From the NCBI RefSeq assembly GCF_003234855.1, contig NZ_QKTO01000001.1:310001-374000 (forward strand): DNA of 64,000 nucleotides, read 5' to 3'. The notes under the pieces are model-generated. The model was not told where the DNA came from. It was given only the letters and a program-made list of their open reading frames with translations, and made no database searches. The translations under genes and the position numbers were made by a program. This document shows positions 46,735 to 54,436 of this stretch, in pieces. Source of the DNA: Curtobacterium sp. MCBD17_032 (GTDB lineage: Bacteria > Actinomycetota > Actinomycetes > Actinomycetales > Microbacteriaceae). Each line of letters opens with the position of its first letter. Position 1 is the stretch's first letter.

Positions 46735-46779
46735 CCTCCTGCCCCGGGAACTGCCCGGGGCCGCTGAGACCAGAGGAGG
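46735..46779 (+). ncRNA. rpsF leader hairpin, candidate S6:S18 autoregulatory element
   Basis: CCTCCT (46735-46740) can pair with AGGAGG (46774-46779), the rpsF Shine-Dalgarno. Inside is a perfect 8-bp hairpin GCCCCGGG/CCCGGGGC with AACTG loop (46741-46761) and then a one-sided loop starting CCG (46762-46773 region). This resembles the known S6:S18 leader, in which an asymmetric CCG-bearing loop binds the S6-S18 complex. rpsR is two genes downstream, as expected. Not a proven match. Confidence 0.5.
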
Positions 46780-46789
46780 TGGGTTCCGC

Positions 46790-47179
46790 ATGCACCAGTA
46801 CGAACTGATGGCGATCCTCGACCCCGAGATCGATGAGCGCACCGTCGCTCCCAGCCTGGACAAGTTCCTCGCGGTCATCCGCAACGACGGTGGCACCGTC
46901 GACAACGTGGACGTCTGGGGCCGTCGCCGGCTCGCGTACGAGATCGCGAAGAAGACCGAGGGCATCTACGCCGTCGTGAACTTCACGTCGTCCGCCGACT
47001 CCGCCAAGGAGCTGGACCGCCAGCTCGGTCTCTCCGAGGCCGTCCTGCGTACCAAGGTCCTGCGCGCCGAAGAGGGCATGGCCCAGGTCGCCGCTCAGAA
47101 GGAGCGCGACGAGGCCCGTGCCGCCCGCAAGGCCGCCAACGCGTCGGCTTCGGCCGCCACGACCGCGAGCGCCGAGTAG
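46790..47179 (+). CDS. rpsF: 30S ribosomal protein S6
   Basis: 129 residues from ATG 46790 with AGGAGG 10 nt upstream. The start [16 protein letters not shown], the [13 protein letters not shown] strand and [14 protein letters not shown] core ([11 protein letters not shown]) are canonical. The Ala/Ser-rich C-terminal tail (about 105-129) is longer than the core. It heads the rpsF-ssb-rpsR-rplI operon. Confidence 0.97.
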   Translation: MHQYELMAILDPEIDERTVAPSLDKFLAVIRNDGGTVDNVDVWGRRRLAYEIAKKTEGIYAVVNFTSSADSAKELDRQLGLSEAVLRTKVLRAEEGMAQVAAQKERDEARAARKAANASASAATTASAE

Positions 47180-47182
47180 CCC

Positions 47183-47749
47183 GTGGCCGGCGAAACCGTC
47201 ATCACGGTGGTGGGCAACCTCACCGCGGACCCGGAGCTGCGCTACACGCAGAACGGGCTCGCCGTGGCGAACTTCACCATCGCGTCGACCCCTCGCACGT
47301 TCGACCGTCAGGCGAACGAGTGGAAGGACGGCGACGCGCTGTTCCTCCGTGCGAGTGTGTGGCGCGAGTTCGCCGAGCACGTGGCGGGGTCGCTGACGAA
47401 GGGCTCGCGCGTCATCGCGCAGGGCCGTCTCCGTCAGCGTTCCTACCAGGACCGTGAGGGTCAGCAGCGGACGAGCATCGAGCTCGAGGTCGACGAGATC
47501 GGCCCCTCGCTCCGGTACGCGACCGCCCAGATCACCCGTGCACCGGGTGGCAGCGGCGGTGGCGGCGGGCGCGGCCAGGTCGGCGGCGGGGGCAACTCCG
47601 GCGGTGGCTTCGGCGGCAACAACGGTGGCGGCGGTCAGTCCGACGCACCGTGGTCCCCGCAGGGTGGTCAGCAGGGCGGCGGCAACGCACAGTCGAACGA
47701 CGTGTGGAGCACCCCCGGCGGCACCTACGACGACGAGACCCCGTTCTGA
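47183..47749 (+). CDS. ssb: single-stranded DNA-binding protein
   Basis: 188 residues from GTG 47183, 3 bp after the rpsF stop. The OB-fold is about 1-112 ([50 protein letters not shown]). A Gly/Asn/Gln-rich disordered linker follows and the acidic tip DDETPF is the partner-recruiting tail. Confidence 0.97.
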   Translation: MAGETVITVVGNLTADPELRYTQNGLAVANFTIASTPRTFDRQANEWKDGDALFLRASVWREFAEHVAGSLTKGSRVIAQGRLRQRSYQDREGQQRTSIELEVDEIGPSLRYATAQITRAPGGSGGGGGRGQVGGGGNSGGGFGGNNGGGGQSDAPWSPQGGQQGGGNAQSNDVWSTPGGTYDDETPF

Positions 47750-47804
47750 TCCGCGACCACTCGGTCTGACGGACACACAACTTCTCTCTCTGTAAGGAAG
47801 AACA

Positions 47805-48062
47805 ATGGCTGGAAAGAGCACCGGCGACCGCCGGAAGCCTCGCGGCAAGGGCGGCAAGAACGCCGCTCCCGCGAAGGCGATCAAGGTCGGCGTCATCGAC
47901 TACAAGGACGTCGCGACCCTGCGCAAGTTCATCTCGGAGCGTGGCAAGATCCGCGCCCGTCGCATCACCGGCGTCTCCGTCCAGGAGCAGCGCCTCATCG
48001 CCCGTGCCGTGAAGAACGCCCGTGAGATGGCGCTCCTCCCCTACGCCGGCTCCGGCCGCTGA
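47805..48062 (+). CDS. rpsR: 30S ribosomal protein S18
   Basis: 85 residues, very basic. It has the [21 protein letters not shown] core and the end [15 protein letters not shown]. No zinc-type CxxC pair is present. GTAAGGAAG ribosome-binding site. Its partner S6 is encoded at the operon start. Confidence 0.97.
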   Translation: MAGKSTGDRRKPRGKGGKNAAPAKAIKVGVIDYKDVATLRKFISERGKIRARRITGVSVQEQRLIARAVKNAREMALLPYAGSGR

Positions 48063-48076
48063 TCGGAGGTCGACAC

Positions 48077-48529
48077 ATGTCGAAGCTCATCCTCACCCAC
48101 GAGGTCTCCGGCCTCGGTTCCGCCGGTGACGTCGTCGACGTCAAGAACGGCTACGCCCGCAACTACCTGATCCCGCAGGGCTTCGCCGTGTCGTGGTCGA
48201 AGGGCGGCGAGAAGCAGATCGAGTCGATCCGTGCAGCTCGCACCGCGCGCGAGCTCGCCACCATCGAAGAGGCACAGGACCTCAAGATGAAGCTCGAGAA
48301 CGCCACCATCCAGCTGTCGGTCAAGGCCGGCAAGGACGGTCGTCTGTTCGGCTCCGTCCGCCCGGCTGACGTCGCTGACGCCGTCCAGGCGCAGGGCGTC
48401 GGCTCGCTCGACAAGCGCAAGGTCGAGGTCCCCGCGACCATCAAGACCGTCGGTGACCACGAGGCCACCGTGCGTCTGCGTGAGGACATCGTCGCGACCA
48501 TCTCGCTGAAGGTCGTCGCCGCGAAGTAG
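48077..48529 (+). CDS. rplI: 50S ribosomal protein L9
   Basis: 150 residues; GGAGG ribosome-binding site 7 nt upstream. N-terminal domain with [20 protein letters not shown], long connecting helix (about 45-75), then the C-terminal RNA-binding domain ([32 protein letters not shown]). Last gene of the operon; a terminator follows. Confidence 0.97.
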   Translation: MSKLILTHEVSGLGSAGDVVDVKNGYARNYLIPQGFAVSWSKGGEKQIESIRAARTARELATIEEAQDLKMKLENATIQLSVKAGKDGRLFGSVRPADVADAVQAQGVGSLDKRKVEVPATIKTVGDHEATVRLREDIVATISLKVVAAK

Positions 48530-48561
48530 TCCGGTCGCTGCCGCGGCAGCACCAGCACCGC

Positions 48562-48600
48562 CGGAGGGCGGGTCTCCCATCTCGGGAGGCCCGCCCTCCG
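48562..48600 (+). terminator. intrinsic terminator of the rpsF-rplI operon
   Basis: CGGAGGGCGGGTCTCCC pairs with CGGGAGGCCCGCCCTCCG (one G-T wobble) around ATCT, followed by TCGTT, 33 bp after the rplI stop. Confidence 0.8.
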
Positions 48601-49005
48601 TCGTTCCGGTGCCGAGCCTGCCTGGGAGCAACCCGAGTGCAACCGGGTGGCAGGGCCGTTTGTCAAGTCGGTTCTGCACAATCGCAGCCCCGAACAGGAA
48701 CCTTCGACCGCCACTTGAAGCAGAGTTCTCCACACATGGTGTGGAACGAAAAATCCCAGTTCAGGCGTCGAACGTGTGTTCTCCTGCCGAGTTCTCCACA
48801 GCGAAGTGCACAACCATCCACACAGGACTCCGGCGTGTTCCGCACTCCGTCCACAGAGTTATCCACAGGTGCTGTTGCTGGGGATAACTCTGTACCCGTA
48901 GCTTGACCCAGCGACTCGGGGATGTCGGTCGCCCGGGGTAGAACTGCTCGGTCGGGAACGGTCCACAGGCCGTCCGCCAGCACCGCCAAACACTGAGGAG
49001 CACGT
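48601..49005. promoter_or_regulatory. dnaB upstream region with DnaA-box-like sites
   Basis: No gene is seen in 400 bp. It holds the perfect box TTATCCACA (48859-48867), two TTCTCCACA (48726-48734, 48792-48800), CCATCCACA (48814-48822), CCGTCCACA (48847-48855), a reverse TTATCCCCA-type site TGGGGATAA (48879-48887) and CGGTCCACA (48959-48967). Clustering directly before the helicase gene suggests DnaA-controlled transcription. Confidence 0.55.
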
Positions 49006-50370
49006 GTGTCGATCGCGCATCTGGAGCCGGCCCCCCGGGAGTACGCCGAGCGGAACGCCGACCGGACTCCCCCGCACGACATGCTCGCGGAGCAGTCGAC
49101 GATCGGCGGCATGATGCTGTCGAAGGACGCCGTCGCCGACGTCATCGAGACCGCCCGCGGTGTCGACTTCTACATCCCCAAGCACGAGGTGATCTTCGAC
49201 GCGATCCTGTCGCTGTACTCGCACGGTGAGCCGACCGACGTCATCGCCGTCACCGACGAGCTCACGAAGACGGGCCTGCTGTCCCGCGGCGGTGGCGCCG
49301 AGTACCTGCACAGCCTGACGAGCATGGTGCCGACCGCGGCGAACGCCGGGTACTACGCCGCCATCGTCGCCGAGAAGGCCGTCCTCCGTCGCCTGGTCGA
49401 GGCCGGTACCCGCATCGTGCAGATGGGCTACGCGAGCGAGGGCGAGGTCACCGACCTCGTCAACAGCGCGCAGGCCGAGGTCTACAACGTCGCCGGCGGC
49501 GTGCAGACCGAGGACTACGTCCCCCTGACCGAGGCCATCGGAACCGCGATCGACGAGATCGAGGCCGCGAAGGGCCGCGACGGGCAGATGACCGGGGTCC
49601 CGACCGGGTTCGCCCAGATGGACGCCCTGACCAACGGCTTCCACCCCGGACAGCTCATCATCGTGGCCGCACGACCCGCACTCGGCAAGTCGACCCTGGC
49701 GCTCGACCTGTGCCGCGCCGCGGCGCTCAAGCACAACCAGACCGCCGCGTTCTTCTCGCTCGAGATGGGTCGCGCCGAGATCGCCATGCGCCTGCTCTCC
49801 GCCGAGTCGAGCGTCCCGCTGCAGAACATGCGCAAGGGCACCGTCGACACCCGTGACTGGACCACCATCGCGCAGACCCGCGGGCGCATCAACGACGCCC
49901 CGTTCTTCATCGACGACTCCCCCAACATGACCCTCGTCGAGATCCGGGCGAAGTGCCGGCGCCTCAAGCAGCAGCACAACCTGAAGCTCGTCGTCATCGA
50001 CTACCTGCAGCTCATGACCTCGGGCAAGAAGGTCGAGAGCCGCCAGCAGGAGGTCTCCGAGTTCTCGCGTGCGCTCAAGCTCATGGCGAAGGAGCTCCAG
50101 GTCCCCGTCATCGCGCTGTCGCAGCTGAACCGTGGACCCGAGCAGCGTGCCGACAAGAAGCCGATGATCTCCGACCTGCGTGAATCCGGGTCGATCGAGC
50201 AGGACGCCGACATGGTCATCCTGCTGCACCGTGAGTCGGCGTACGAGAAGGACAACCCGCGGCAGGGTGAAGCCGACCTGATCGTGGCGAAGCACCGCAA
50301 CGGGCCGACGGACACCATCACGGTGGCGTTCCACGGGATGTTCTCGCGGTTCGTGGACATGCCGCAGTAG
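49006..50370 (+). CDS. dnaB: replicative DNA helicase DnaB
   Basis: 454 residues from GTG 49006 (GAGGAG upstream); no intein. The N-terminal DnaB domain (about 25-125) starts PPHDMLAEQSTIGGMMLS. The RecA-like motor has Walker A ARPALGKSTLALD, Walker B LVVIDYLQLM and the arginine-finger/H4 region (LSQLNRGPEQRADKKPMISDLRESG). It unwinds DNA ahead of the replisome; the likely loader is the DciA protein at 23537-24037. Confidence 0.97.
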   Translation: MSIAHLEPAPREYAERNADRTPPHDMLAEQSTIGGMMLSKDAVADVIETARGVDFYIPKHEVIFDAILSLYSHGEPTDVIAVTDELTKTGLLSRGGGAEYLHSLTSMVPTAANAGYYAAIVAEKAVLRRLVEAGTRIVQMGYASEGEVTDLVNSAQAEVYNVAGGVQTEDYVPLTEAIGTAIDEIEAAKGRDGQMTGVPTGFAQMDALTNGFHPGQLIIVAARPALGKSTLALDLCRAAALKHNQTAAFFSLEMGRAEIAMRLLSAESSVPLQNMRKGTVDTRDWTTIAQTRGRINDAPFFIDDSPNMTLVEIRAKCRRLKQQHNLKLVVIDYLQLMTSGKKVESRQQEVSEFSRALKLMAKELQVPVIALSQLNRGPEQRADKKPMISDLRESGSIEQDADMVILLHRESAYEKDNPRQGEADLIVAKHRNGPTDTITVAFHGMFSRFVDMPQ

Positions 50371-50490
50371 TGCAGTGTGAGACGGCGATACTCCGGCCAA
50401 GCAGGACAGGGAAGTCGTCGTGGTTGTCGCCGCCAGTCGCGTACCGGTGGACGAGCGGCTTGCGGGACGGTCTCGCAGTACCGTTCCGGG

Positions 50491-50891
50491 ATGGACTACT
50501 CCTTCTCCGCGCCGACCGCGATGGAGTTCAAGACGCTCTACGACGAGACTGGTTGGGGGACTGGACTCTGGACCGATTCGAGCGCGCTCTGTCTGGGAGC
50601 TGGATCGTCTGCACCGTCAGGGATGACGCCGGCCGCCTGGTCGGCATGGGCAGGCTCATCAGTGACGGGGCGCTGCACGCCTTCGTGACCGAGATGATCG
50701 TCACCGAAGAGGCTCGAGGTGGAGGTATCGGCGGACAAGTCCTCGCGCGCCTAGTCGACGAGGCACGTCGCCGCGGAGTGGACGACGTACAGCTCTTCGC
50801 GGCCCGAGGTCGGGCTGAGTTCTACGAACGCCACGGCTTCGAGCGCCGGGCCGAAAGCGGACCCGGCATGGACGTAGCGAGCGTTCGCTAG
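50491..50891 (+). pseudogene. GNAT N-acetyltransferase with a frameshift
   Basis: The frame from ATG 50491 encodes MDYSFSAPTAMEFKTLYDETGWG, a typical GNAT N-terminus. After the G5 run at about 50552-50557 homology continues in the -1 frame (GDWTLDRFERALSGSW...) through the acetyl-CoA motif EARGGGIGGQVLARLV to the stop at 50891. One extra G would restore a normal protein of about 133 residues. The open frame starting at 50370 has an unrelated N-terminus. It may be a real mutation, a sequencing indel or slippage. Substrate unknown. Confidence 0.75.
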
Positions 50892-50897
50892 CCCATC

Positions 50898-51285
50898 CTC
50901 TACCGGGCGGCTGTCGTGAGCACCACGCGTCCCGTCGTCGCAGCGTCGCCGGCCCAGCGGGACTCGACCTCCCGGATCGGTGCAGCTTGCGCGTCGATGG
51001 TCGCCGTGCCGTCTGCGGTTGCGAGACGATGCCGGGCAGCTCCGCAGCGAACGCAGCACGCCCGGCGGCGCCTTGCCCACTACCGACGATGCTCAGTTCA
51101 GATGCGCGAAGCGCTGCGGACGGGACTGGGGTCTCCTGCCCTGCGGTCGAGCCGATCGCGATCCAGTCCAGCCGACGCCCCCGGTCCTGTCGAGCCGTGA
51201 CGAGGGATCGCATCACGTCCGCGGCCGGTTGCCCCCGGACGTGGTCGATGACCACGTCGACCTCGGCTGCCGCCTCACATCCGGT
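50898..51285 (-). pseudogene. remnant of an MDR-family quinone oxidoreductase/alcohol dehydrogenase
   Basis: Minus-strand residues AAAEVDVVIDHVRGQPA, RLDWIAIGSTAGQ and ELSIVGSGQGA match the C-terminal half of zinc-independent medium-chain dehydrogenases. At about ELPGIVS (near 51027) the frame breaks and homology resumes in a shifted frame as ATADGTATIDAQAAPI...RVVLTTAAR, ending at a TAG near 50898. The N-terminal half and start are missing; bases 51290-51361 show nothing. It is a decayed fragment next to the quinone/catechol locus. Confidence 0.65.
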
Positions 51286-51361
51286 GCGGTCCCGCCAGCG
51301 ATCATTCCGCTTCCGCCGACTGTCGAGTGAGCCGGCTACCGCATCAGTTCGTGGACGATGC

Positions 51362-51772
51362 TCACTGAGCGGTGAGCTGGCTCATGAAGGCGGTGAAGTC
51401 GCCGATTGCGTTGTGCTCGACGATCTGGCCGTCGCGGATGACGTCGACGGCGACGGCTTCGAGGCGGGTCGCGTTGCCGTTGGCGGGGATGCCGAACAGG
51501 TCACCGTTGCTGAAGGTGCCCTCGAGGACCCAGTGGGTGTAGACGGTGTCACCGTCGGCGGACTGGCCGAGGATCGTCATGGTCTGGTCGGGGACCGCGG
51601 TCTTCGCGGCGAGGTCGGAACCCATCCACATGTCCCTGTCCATCGCACCGCCGTTGGTGTGGTTGACCAGATCCTGGGAGATGTAGGTGTCGAACGCGGC
51701 CTGCAGATCGCTGGTGTTGTAGGCGTCGTAGAAGGCACGGGCGATGGTCTTGTTGTCGCCGGTGGTGCTCAT
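51362..51772 (-). CDS. SnoaL-like/ester cyclase family protein
   Basis: 136 residues. Small alpha+beta barrel of the NTF2/SnoaL type: an N-terminal helix ARAFYDAYNTSDLQAAFDTYISQDLVNH, then strands with THWVLEGTF and EAVAVDVIRDGQIVEHNAIGD, where the conserved His and Asp line the pocket. Members include polyketide cyclases and many uncharacterised detoxification proteins. It starts 28 bp after the VOC dioxygenase stop on the same strand, so the two are co-transcribed. The substrate is unknown. Confidence 0.82.
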   Translation of the reverse strand: MSTTGDNKTIARAFYDAYNTSDLQAAFDTYISQDLVNHTNGGAMDRDMWMGSDLAAKTAVPDQTMTILGQSADGDTVYTHWVLEGTFSNGDLFGIPANGNATRLEAVAVDVIRDGQIVEHNAIGDFTAFMSQLTAQ

Positions 51773-51800
51773 GGTCTTGTCCTTCGGCTGGGAGTGTCGG

Positions 51801-52730
51801 TCAGTTGGCGGAGAGCAGCAGCGTGTTCAGGCTGGGGTCTCGGACGAGGAAGCCGGCGTCGGATTCCTCGATGGGTCCGTCGACGGTTCCGAGGACGTGG
51901 TCGAGGCGCTCGTGGGTGTCGAGGCGGAGGGTGAAGGCGCGCATGCGGGCGGTCCCTGCGGGGGATTGCGGTGCGCCGACGCCTTGCCAGGTGTTCACTG
52001 CGATGCGGTGGTTGAACGCGCCGCCGCCACCGAGGTCGCCCATGTGGAAGCGGGGTGCCCAGACGGCCTGGTTGAACCCGAACGTGCGGTAGAAACCGTA
52101 GGCGGCTTCGAGGTCCCCGACGTACAGGTGGACGTGGCCGATCTTGGTGCCCTCCGGCACCGGGAGTGTGATGTCGTCATCGGGCAGTGCGGCGAGGACG
52201 GCGCGGACGTCGAGCGGCTCACGACCGTTGGAACGGCTGCCGTCCTGGCGCAGCACGTACGGGCCGTTGTCGTCGAAGTGGAACCCGCGGAGACGTTCCG
52301 GCGTCTCGAGGGTGATCTCGACCGTGATGCCGTCCGGGTCGAGGAGGTAGATCGCCTTCGACATGATGTGGTCGGTCGGTGAGATCTGCCAGCCGACCCG
52401 GATGAGGCGGAGCAGGATCCGGGCGAAGTCGGCTTCTGTCGGCGGGTGCACGGCGAGGTGGTAGAGCCCGCTGTGGCCCTGCAGGAACCCGGTCTGGGCG
52501 CCCGGGTGGAGGGTGACGAGGGTCTGTGCCTTCGTGCCGAGCTCGACCTCGTCCTGGGACTCGGACCGTAGGACGAGACCGATGACATCGGTCCAGAACG
52601 CGGTGGAACGGCCGAGGTCGGTGACCTCGAGGTGCACGGCACCGAACTCCGCGACCTCACGGTCCGGCGTGCCAGGCGCGGCCGCGTTCGGGGCGGAACG
52701 CGGGTCCGAAGAAGTGTCGAGGGGGTTCAT
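51801..52730 (-). CDS. VOC-family ring-cleavage-type dioxygenase (CatE/MhqO-like)
   Basis: 309 residues with two vicinal-oxygen-chelate modules (about 28-145 and 195-309). The first has AVHLEVTDLGRSTAFWTDVIGL and YHLAVH, with YLLDPDGITVEI; the second has GHVHLYVGDLEAAYGFYRTFGF and an FNHRIAVNTWQG strand. This double-VOC layout is that of extradiol catechol/hydroquinone dioxygenases such as CatE and MhqO. Metal-ligand assignment (His, His, Glu) needs an alignment. The promoter at 52823-52850 is overlaid by two palindromes. Confidence 0.85.
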   Translation of the reverse strand: MNPLDTSSDPRSAPNAAAPGTPDREVAEFGAVHLEVTDLGRSTAFWTDVIGLVLRSESQDEVELGTKAQTLVTLHPGAQTGFLQGHSGLYHLAVHPPTEADFARILLRLIRVGWQISPTDHIMSKAIYLLDPDGITVEITLETPERLRGFHFDDNGPYVLRQDGSRSNGREPLDVRAVLAALPDDDITLPVPEGTKIGHVHLYVGDLEAAYGFYRTFGFNQAVWAPRFHMGDLGGGGAFNHRIAVNTWQGVGAPQSPAGTARMRAFTLRLDTHERLDHVLGTVDGPIEESDAGFLVRDPSLNTLLLSAN

Positions 52731-52786
52731 TGCTGCTCCTGCAGAGTTCGACGTCGGCGTAGGTCCCGGGCCGCGAGCTGCTGCCG

Positions 52787-52822
52787 GATCCTAGGTACTT
52801 GAATCATCAAGTACCTAGGATC
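52787..52822. promoter_or_regulatory. 36-bp perfect inverted repeat, candidate operator 1
   Basis: Arms GATCCTAGGTACTTGA and its exact complement flank ATCA. It covers the predicted transcription start of the VOC-SnoaL operon. The centre is TTGA-N4-TCAA, shared with the two neighbouring palindromes. Confidence 0.75.
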
Positions 52823-52850
52823 AATGTACGCCGTTTTGTTGAACTGTCAA
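52823..52850 (-). promoter_or_regulatory. sigma70-type promoter of the VOC-SnoaL operon
   Basis: On the minus strand: TTGACA (52845-52850), 16-bp spacer, TACATT (52823-52828). The start would fall near 52815, inside the 36-bp inverted repeat. Confidence 0.6.
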
Positions 52851-52854
52851 CAAA
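52835..52854. promoter_or_regulatory. palindrome over the -35 box, candidate operator 2
   Basis: TTTGTTGA-ACTG-TCAACAAA, perfect 8-bp arms with the TTGA-N4-TCAA core. It covers the -35 element of the VOC promoter. Confidence 0.65.
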
Positions 52855-52877
52855 CTTCTGGCGGGCGGGAGGAGGAG

Positions 52878-53300
52878 TCAGCGTGCGATCGGGAGGAACG
52901 TGCGGTAGATCGGCACCGCAACCGCCGTCGTCACGAGGTGCATGATGCCCAGCGCCACTCCCGCGGTCATCGCAGCGGAGCCACCACTGAAGGCGAGGAG
53001 CACGTCGGGGATGAGGGAGAGCACCAGGACGACCGGGACGAGGATCGCGAGCGCGCGCCCAGCCGAACGCGTACGGCTGATGAGCGCCCACCCGATCGCG
53101 CCGATCAGGACCCCGACGACCGTGAAGGTGATGTAGGCCGGCGGCGTCAGGCCTTGCACTGCGGGGTCAGCGCCGGCCGCGAGGGCACTGACGGCGATGA
53201 TCGCGTTGGCGATGCTGCCGATGACGGCTGCGAGGACAGTCGCGACGAGGACCCCGCGGAGGCGGCTCGGGCGGCGGGTTGTCGTGTCGATCGTGCTCAT
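52878..53300 (-). CDS. DUF6069-like four-helix membrane protein
   Basis: 140 residues from ATG 53300. Four hydrophobic helices (about 16-42, 53-71, 81-102, 108-132) connected by short loops, with a basic N-terminus (TTTRRPSRLRG). The pattern and GLTPPAYITFTVVGVLIGAIGW fit the actinobacterial DUF6069 family of unknown function. It lies 123 bp downstream of the MarR gene on the same strand and may be read from the same promoter. Confidence 0.75.
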   Translation of the reverse strand: MSTIDTTTRRPSRLRGVLVATVLAAVIGSIANAIIAVSALAAGADPAVQGLTPPAYITFTVVGVLIGAIGWALISRTRSAGRALAILVPVVLVLSLIPDVLLAFSGGSAAMTAGVALGIMHLVTTAVAVPIYRTFLPIAR

Positions 53301-53423
53301 GGGAGTTTCCGTTCTGGGAGGCGCGGCCGCATCGGACGAGCGGGCGCGACGGAGCAACGGGCTGGCGAGTGCCAGTCCGGGCGGTCGGGGGTCTGTGGAG
53401 TGGGCGGCCTGTGGAGTCGTCGA

Positions 53424-53936
53424 TCAGTCGTGAGCGACCGGCGCAGCGGCGGCGCGCGCCGCCGGCCCGCAGTCGGCGTCCGGTGTCAGGAGGTTCGCGG
53501 CGATCGGCCGCAGGATCTCGGCGAGATCGCCGACCCGCTCGGGCGGGATCGCATCGAAGAACGCGCGTCGAGCCTCCTCGACGTGATGCGGAGCCGCTCG
53601 CTCGATGAGTGCTCGTCCGTCCACTGTCAGGGTGGCCACGAGCGAGCGCTTGTCCGTCTCGGACGGCACGCGACGCACCCACCCACGCTTCTCGAGCTTC
53701 GTCACCGCGTGTGACAGACGGGAGAGTGATCCGTTGGTGAGGAAAGCCAGGCTGCTCATCGGAGCACTGTCGTCGGGTGACTCGCTGAGCATCGCGAGGA
53801 CGTTGTACTCGAAGCGGGTCATCGCGAAGTCACGCTTGAGCTGCGCGTCGAGCGCCGAGGGCAGCAGCTCGATGATCGCGAGGAGATCCATCCAGGCTGC
53901 CGCCTCGGTCTTGTTGAGCCAGCGCGGTTCGTCCAT
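53424..53936 (-). CDS. MarR family transcriptional regulator
   Basis: 170 residues from ATG 53936 (GTG 53942 is an alternative). Winged helix: MTRFEYNVLAMLSESPDDSAPMSSLA, recognition helix GSLSRLSHAVTKLEKRGW and wing DKRSL. It contains a cysteine only near the C-terminus (DADCGPA), so a classic OhrR-type N-terminal redox cysteine is absent. It is divergent from the doxX-reductase operon across a gap carrying TTGA-N4-TCAA. Likely regulator of the whole 51.4-55.9 kb locus (inference). Confidence 0.85.
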   Translation of the reverse strand: MDEPRWLNKTEAAAWMDLLAIIELLPSALDAQLKRDFAMTRFEYNVLAMLSESPDDSAPMSSLAFLTNGSLSRLSHAVTKLEKRGWVRRVPSETDKRSLVATLTVDGRALIERAAPHHVEEARRAFFDAIPPERVGDLAEILRPIAANLLTPDADCGPAARAAAAPVAHD

Positions 53937-53959
53937 GCGCACATCGTCGCAGATAAAAC

Positions 53960-53989
53960 TTGACCGTTCAACAAAACGCTGTGTACTGT
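53960..53989 (+). promoter_or_regulatory. doxX operon promoter with operator 3
   Basis: TTGACC (53960-53965), 18-bp spacer, TACTGT (53984-53989). The -35 box is part of TTGA-CCGT-TCAA (53960-53971), the same core as the two VOC palindromes. A further imperfect palindrome, CTTCAACGTTCAAG, lies at 54001-54014. Confidence 0.55.
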
Positions 53990-54027
53990 CGGCCTGGTTA
54001 CTTCAACGTTCAAGCACAAGGAAGATC

Positions 54028-54390
54028 ATGCTCATCGCACTCTGGATCATCAACGGCCTCCTGGCACTCGCGTTCCTCGGAGCCGGCCTGATGAAGCTGG
54101 CCCGTCCCGCGGAGGCCCTGGCCAGCAGCGGCATGGGCTGGGCAGCCGACTTCGCCAGCAGCCACGTCAAGCTCATCGGCCTCGCGGAGGTCCTCGGTGC
54201 CATCGGCTTGATCCTGCCGCTGCTGCTCGACGTCGCACCGGTCCTCACCCCGATCGCCGCGATCCTCCTCGCTGTCCTCATGCTCGGCGCCGTGGTCGTC
54301 CACCTGCGCCGCAAGGAGTCCCCGGCGGCCCCGATCGTCCTGGCGATCCTCTCGATCGTCAGCGCGATCCTCGGCTTCGCCGCGCTCTGA
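54028..54390 (+). CDS. DoxX family membrane protein
   Basis: 120 residues from ATG 54028 (AAGGAAG upstream). Four membrane helices (about 2-24, 44-66, 70-90, 98-120) with the family's AGLMKLARP and IGLAEVLGAIGLILPL stretches. DoxX-like CatD and MhqP proteins are encoded with catechol/hydroquinone dioxygenases in Bacillus. First gene of a three-gene operon with two NAD(P)-binding proteins. Confidence 0.85.
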   Translation: MLIALWIINGLLALAFLGAGLMKLARPAEALASSGMGWAADFASSHVKLIGLAEVLGAIGLILPLLLDVAPVLTPIAAILLAVLMLGAVVVHLRRKESPAAPIVLAILSIVSAILGFAAL

Positions 54391-54436
54391 CCACACCCTC
54401 TCCAACCGCACCACCTCTGAAACAGGAGCACGCATC

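Noticed and set aside
50701..51255. Intact 184-residue minus-strand gene
   Set aside because: Only the first part resembles an MDR dehydrogenase; homology shifts frame and the true start is missing, so it was treated as a pseudogene.
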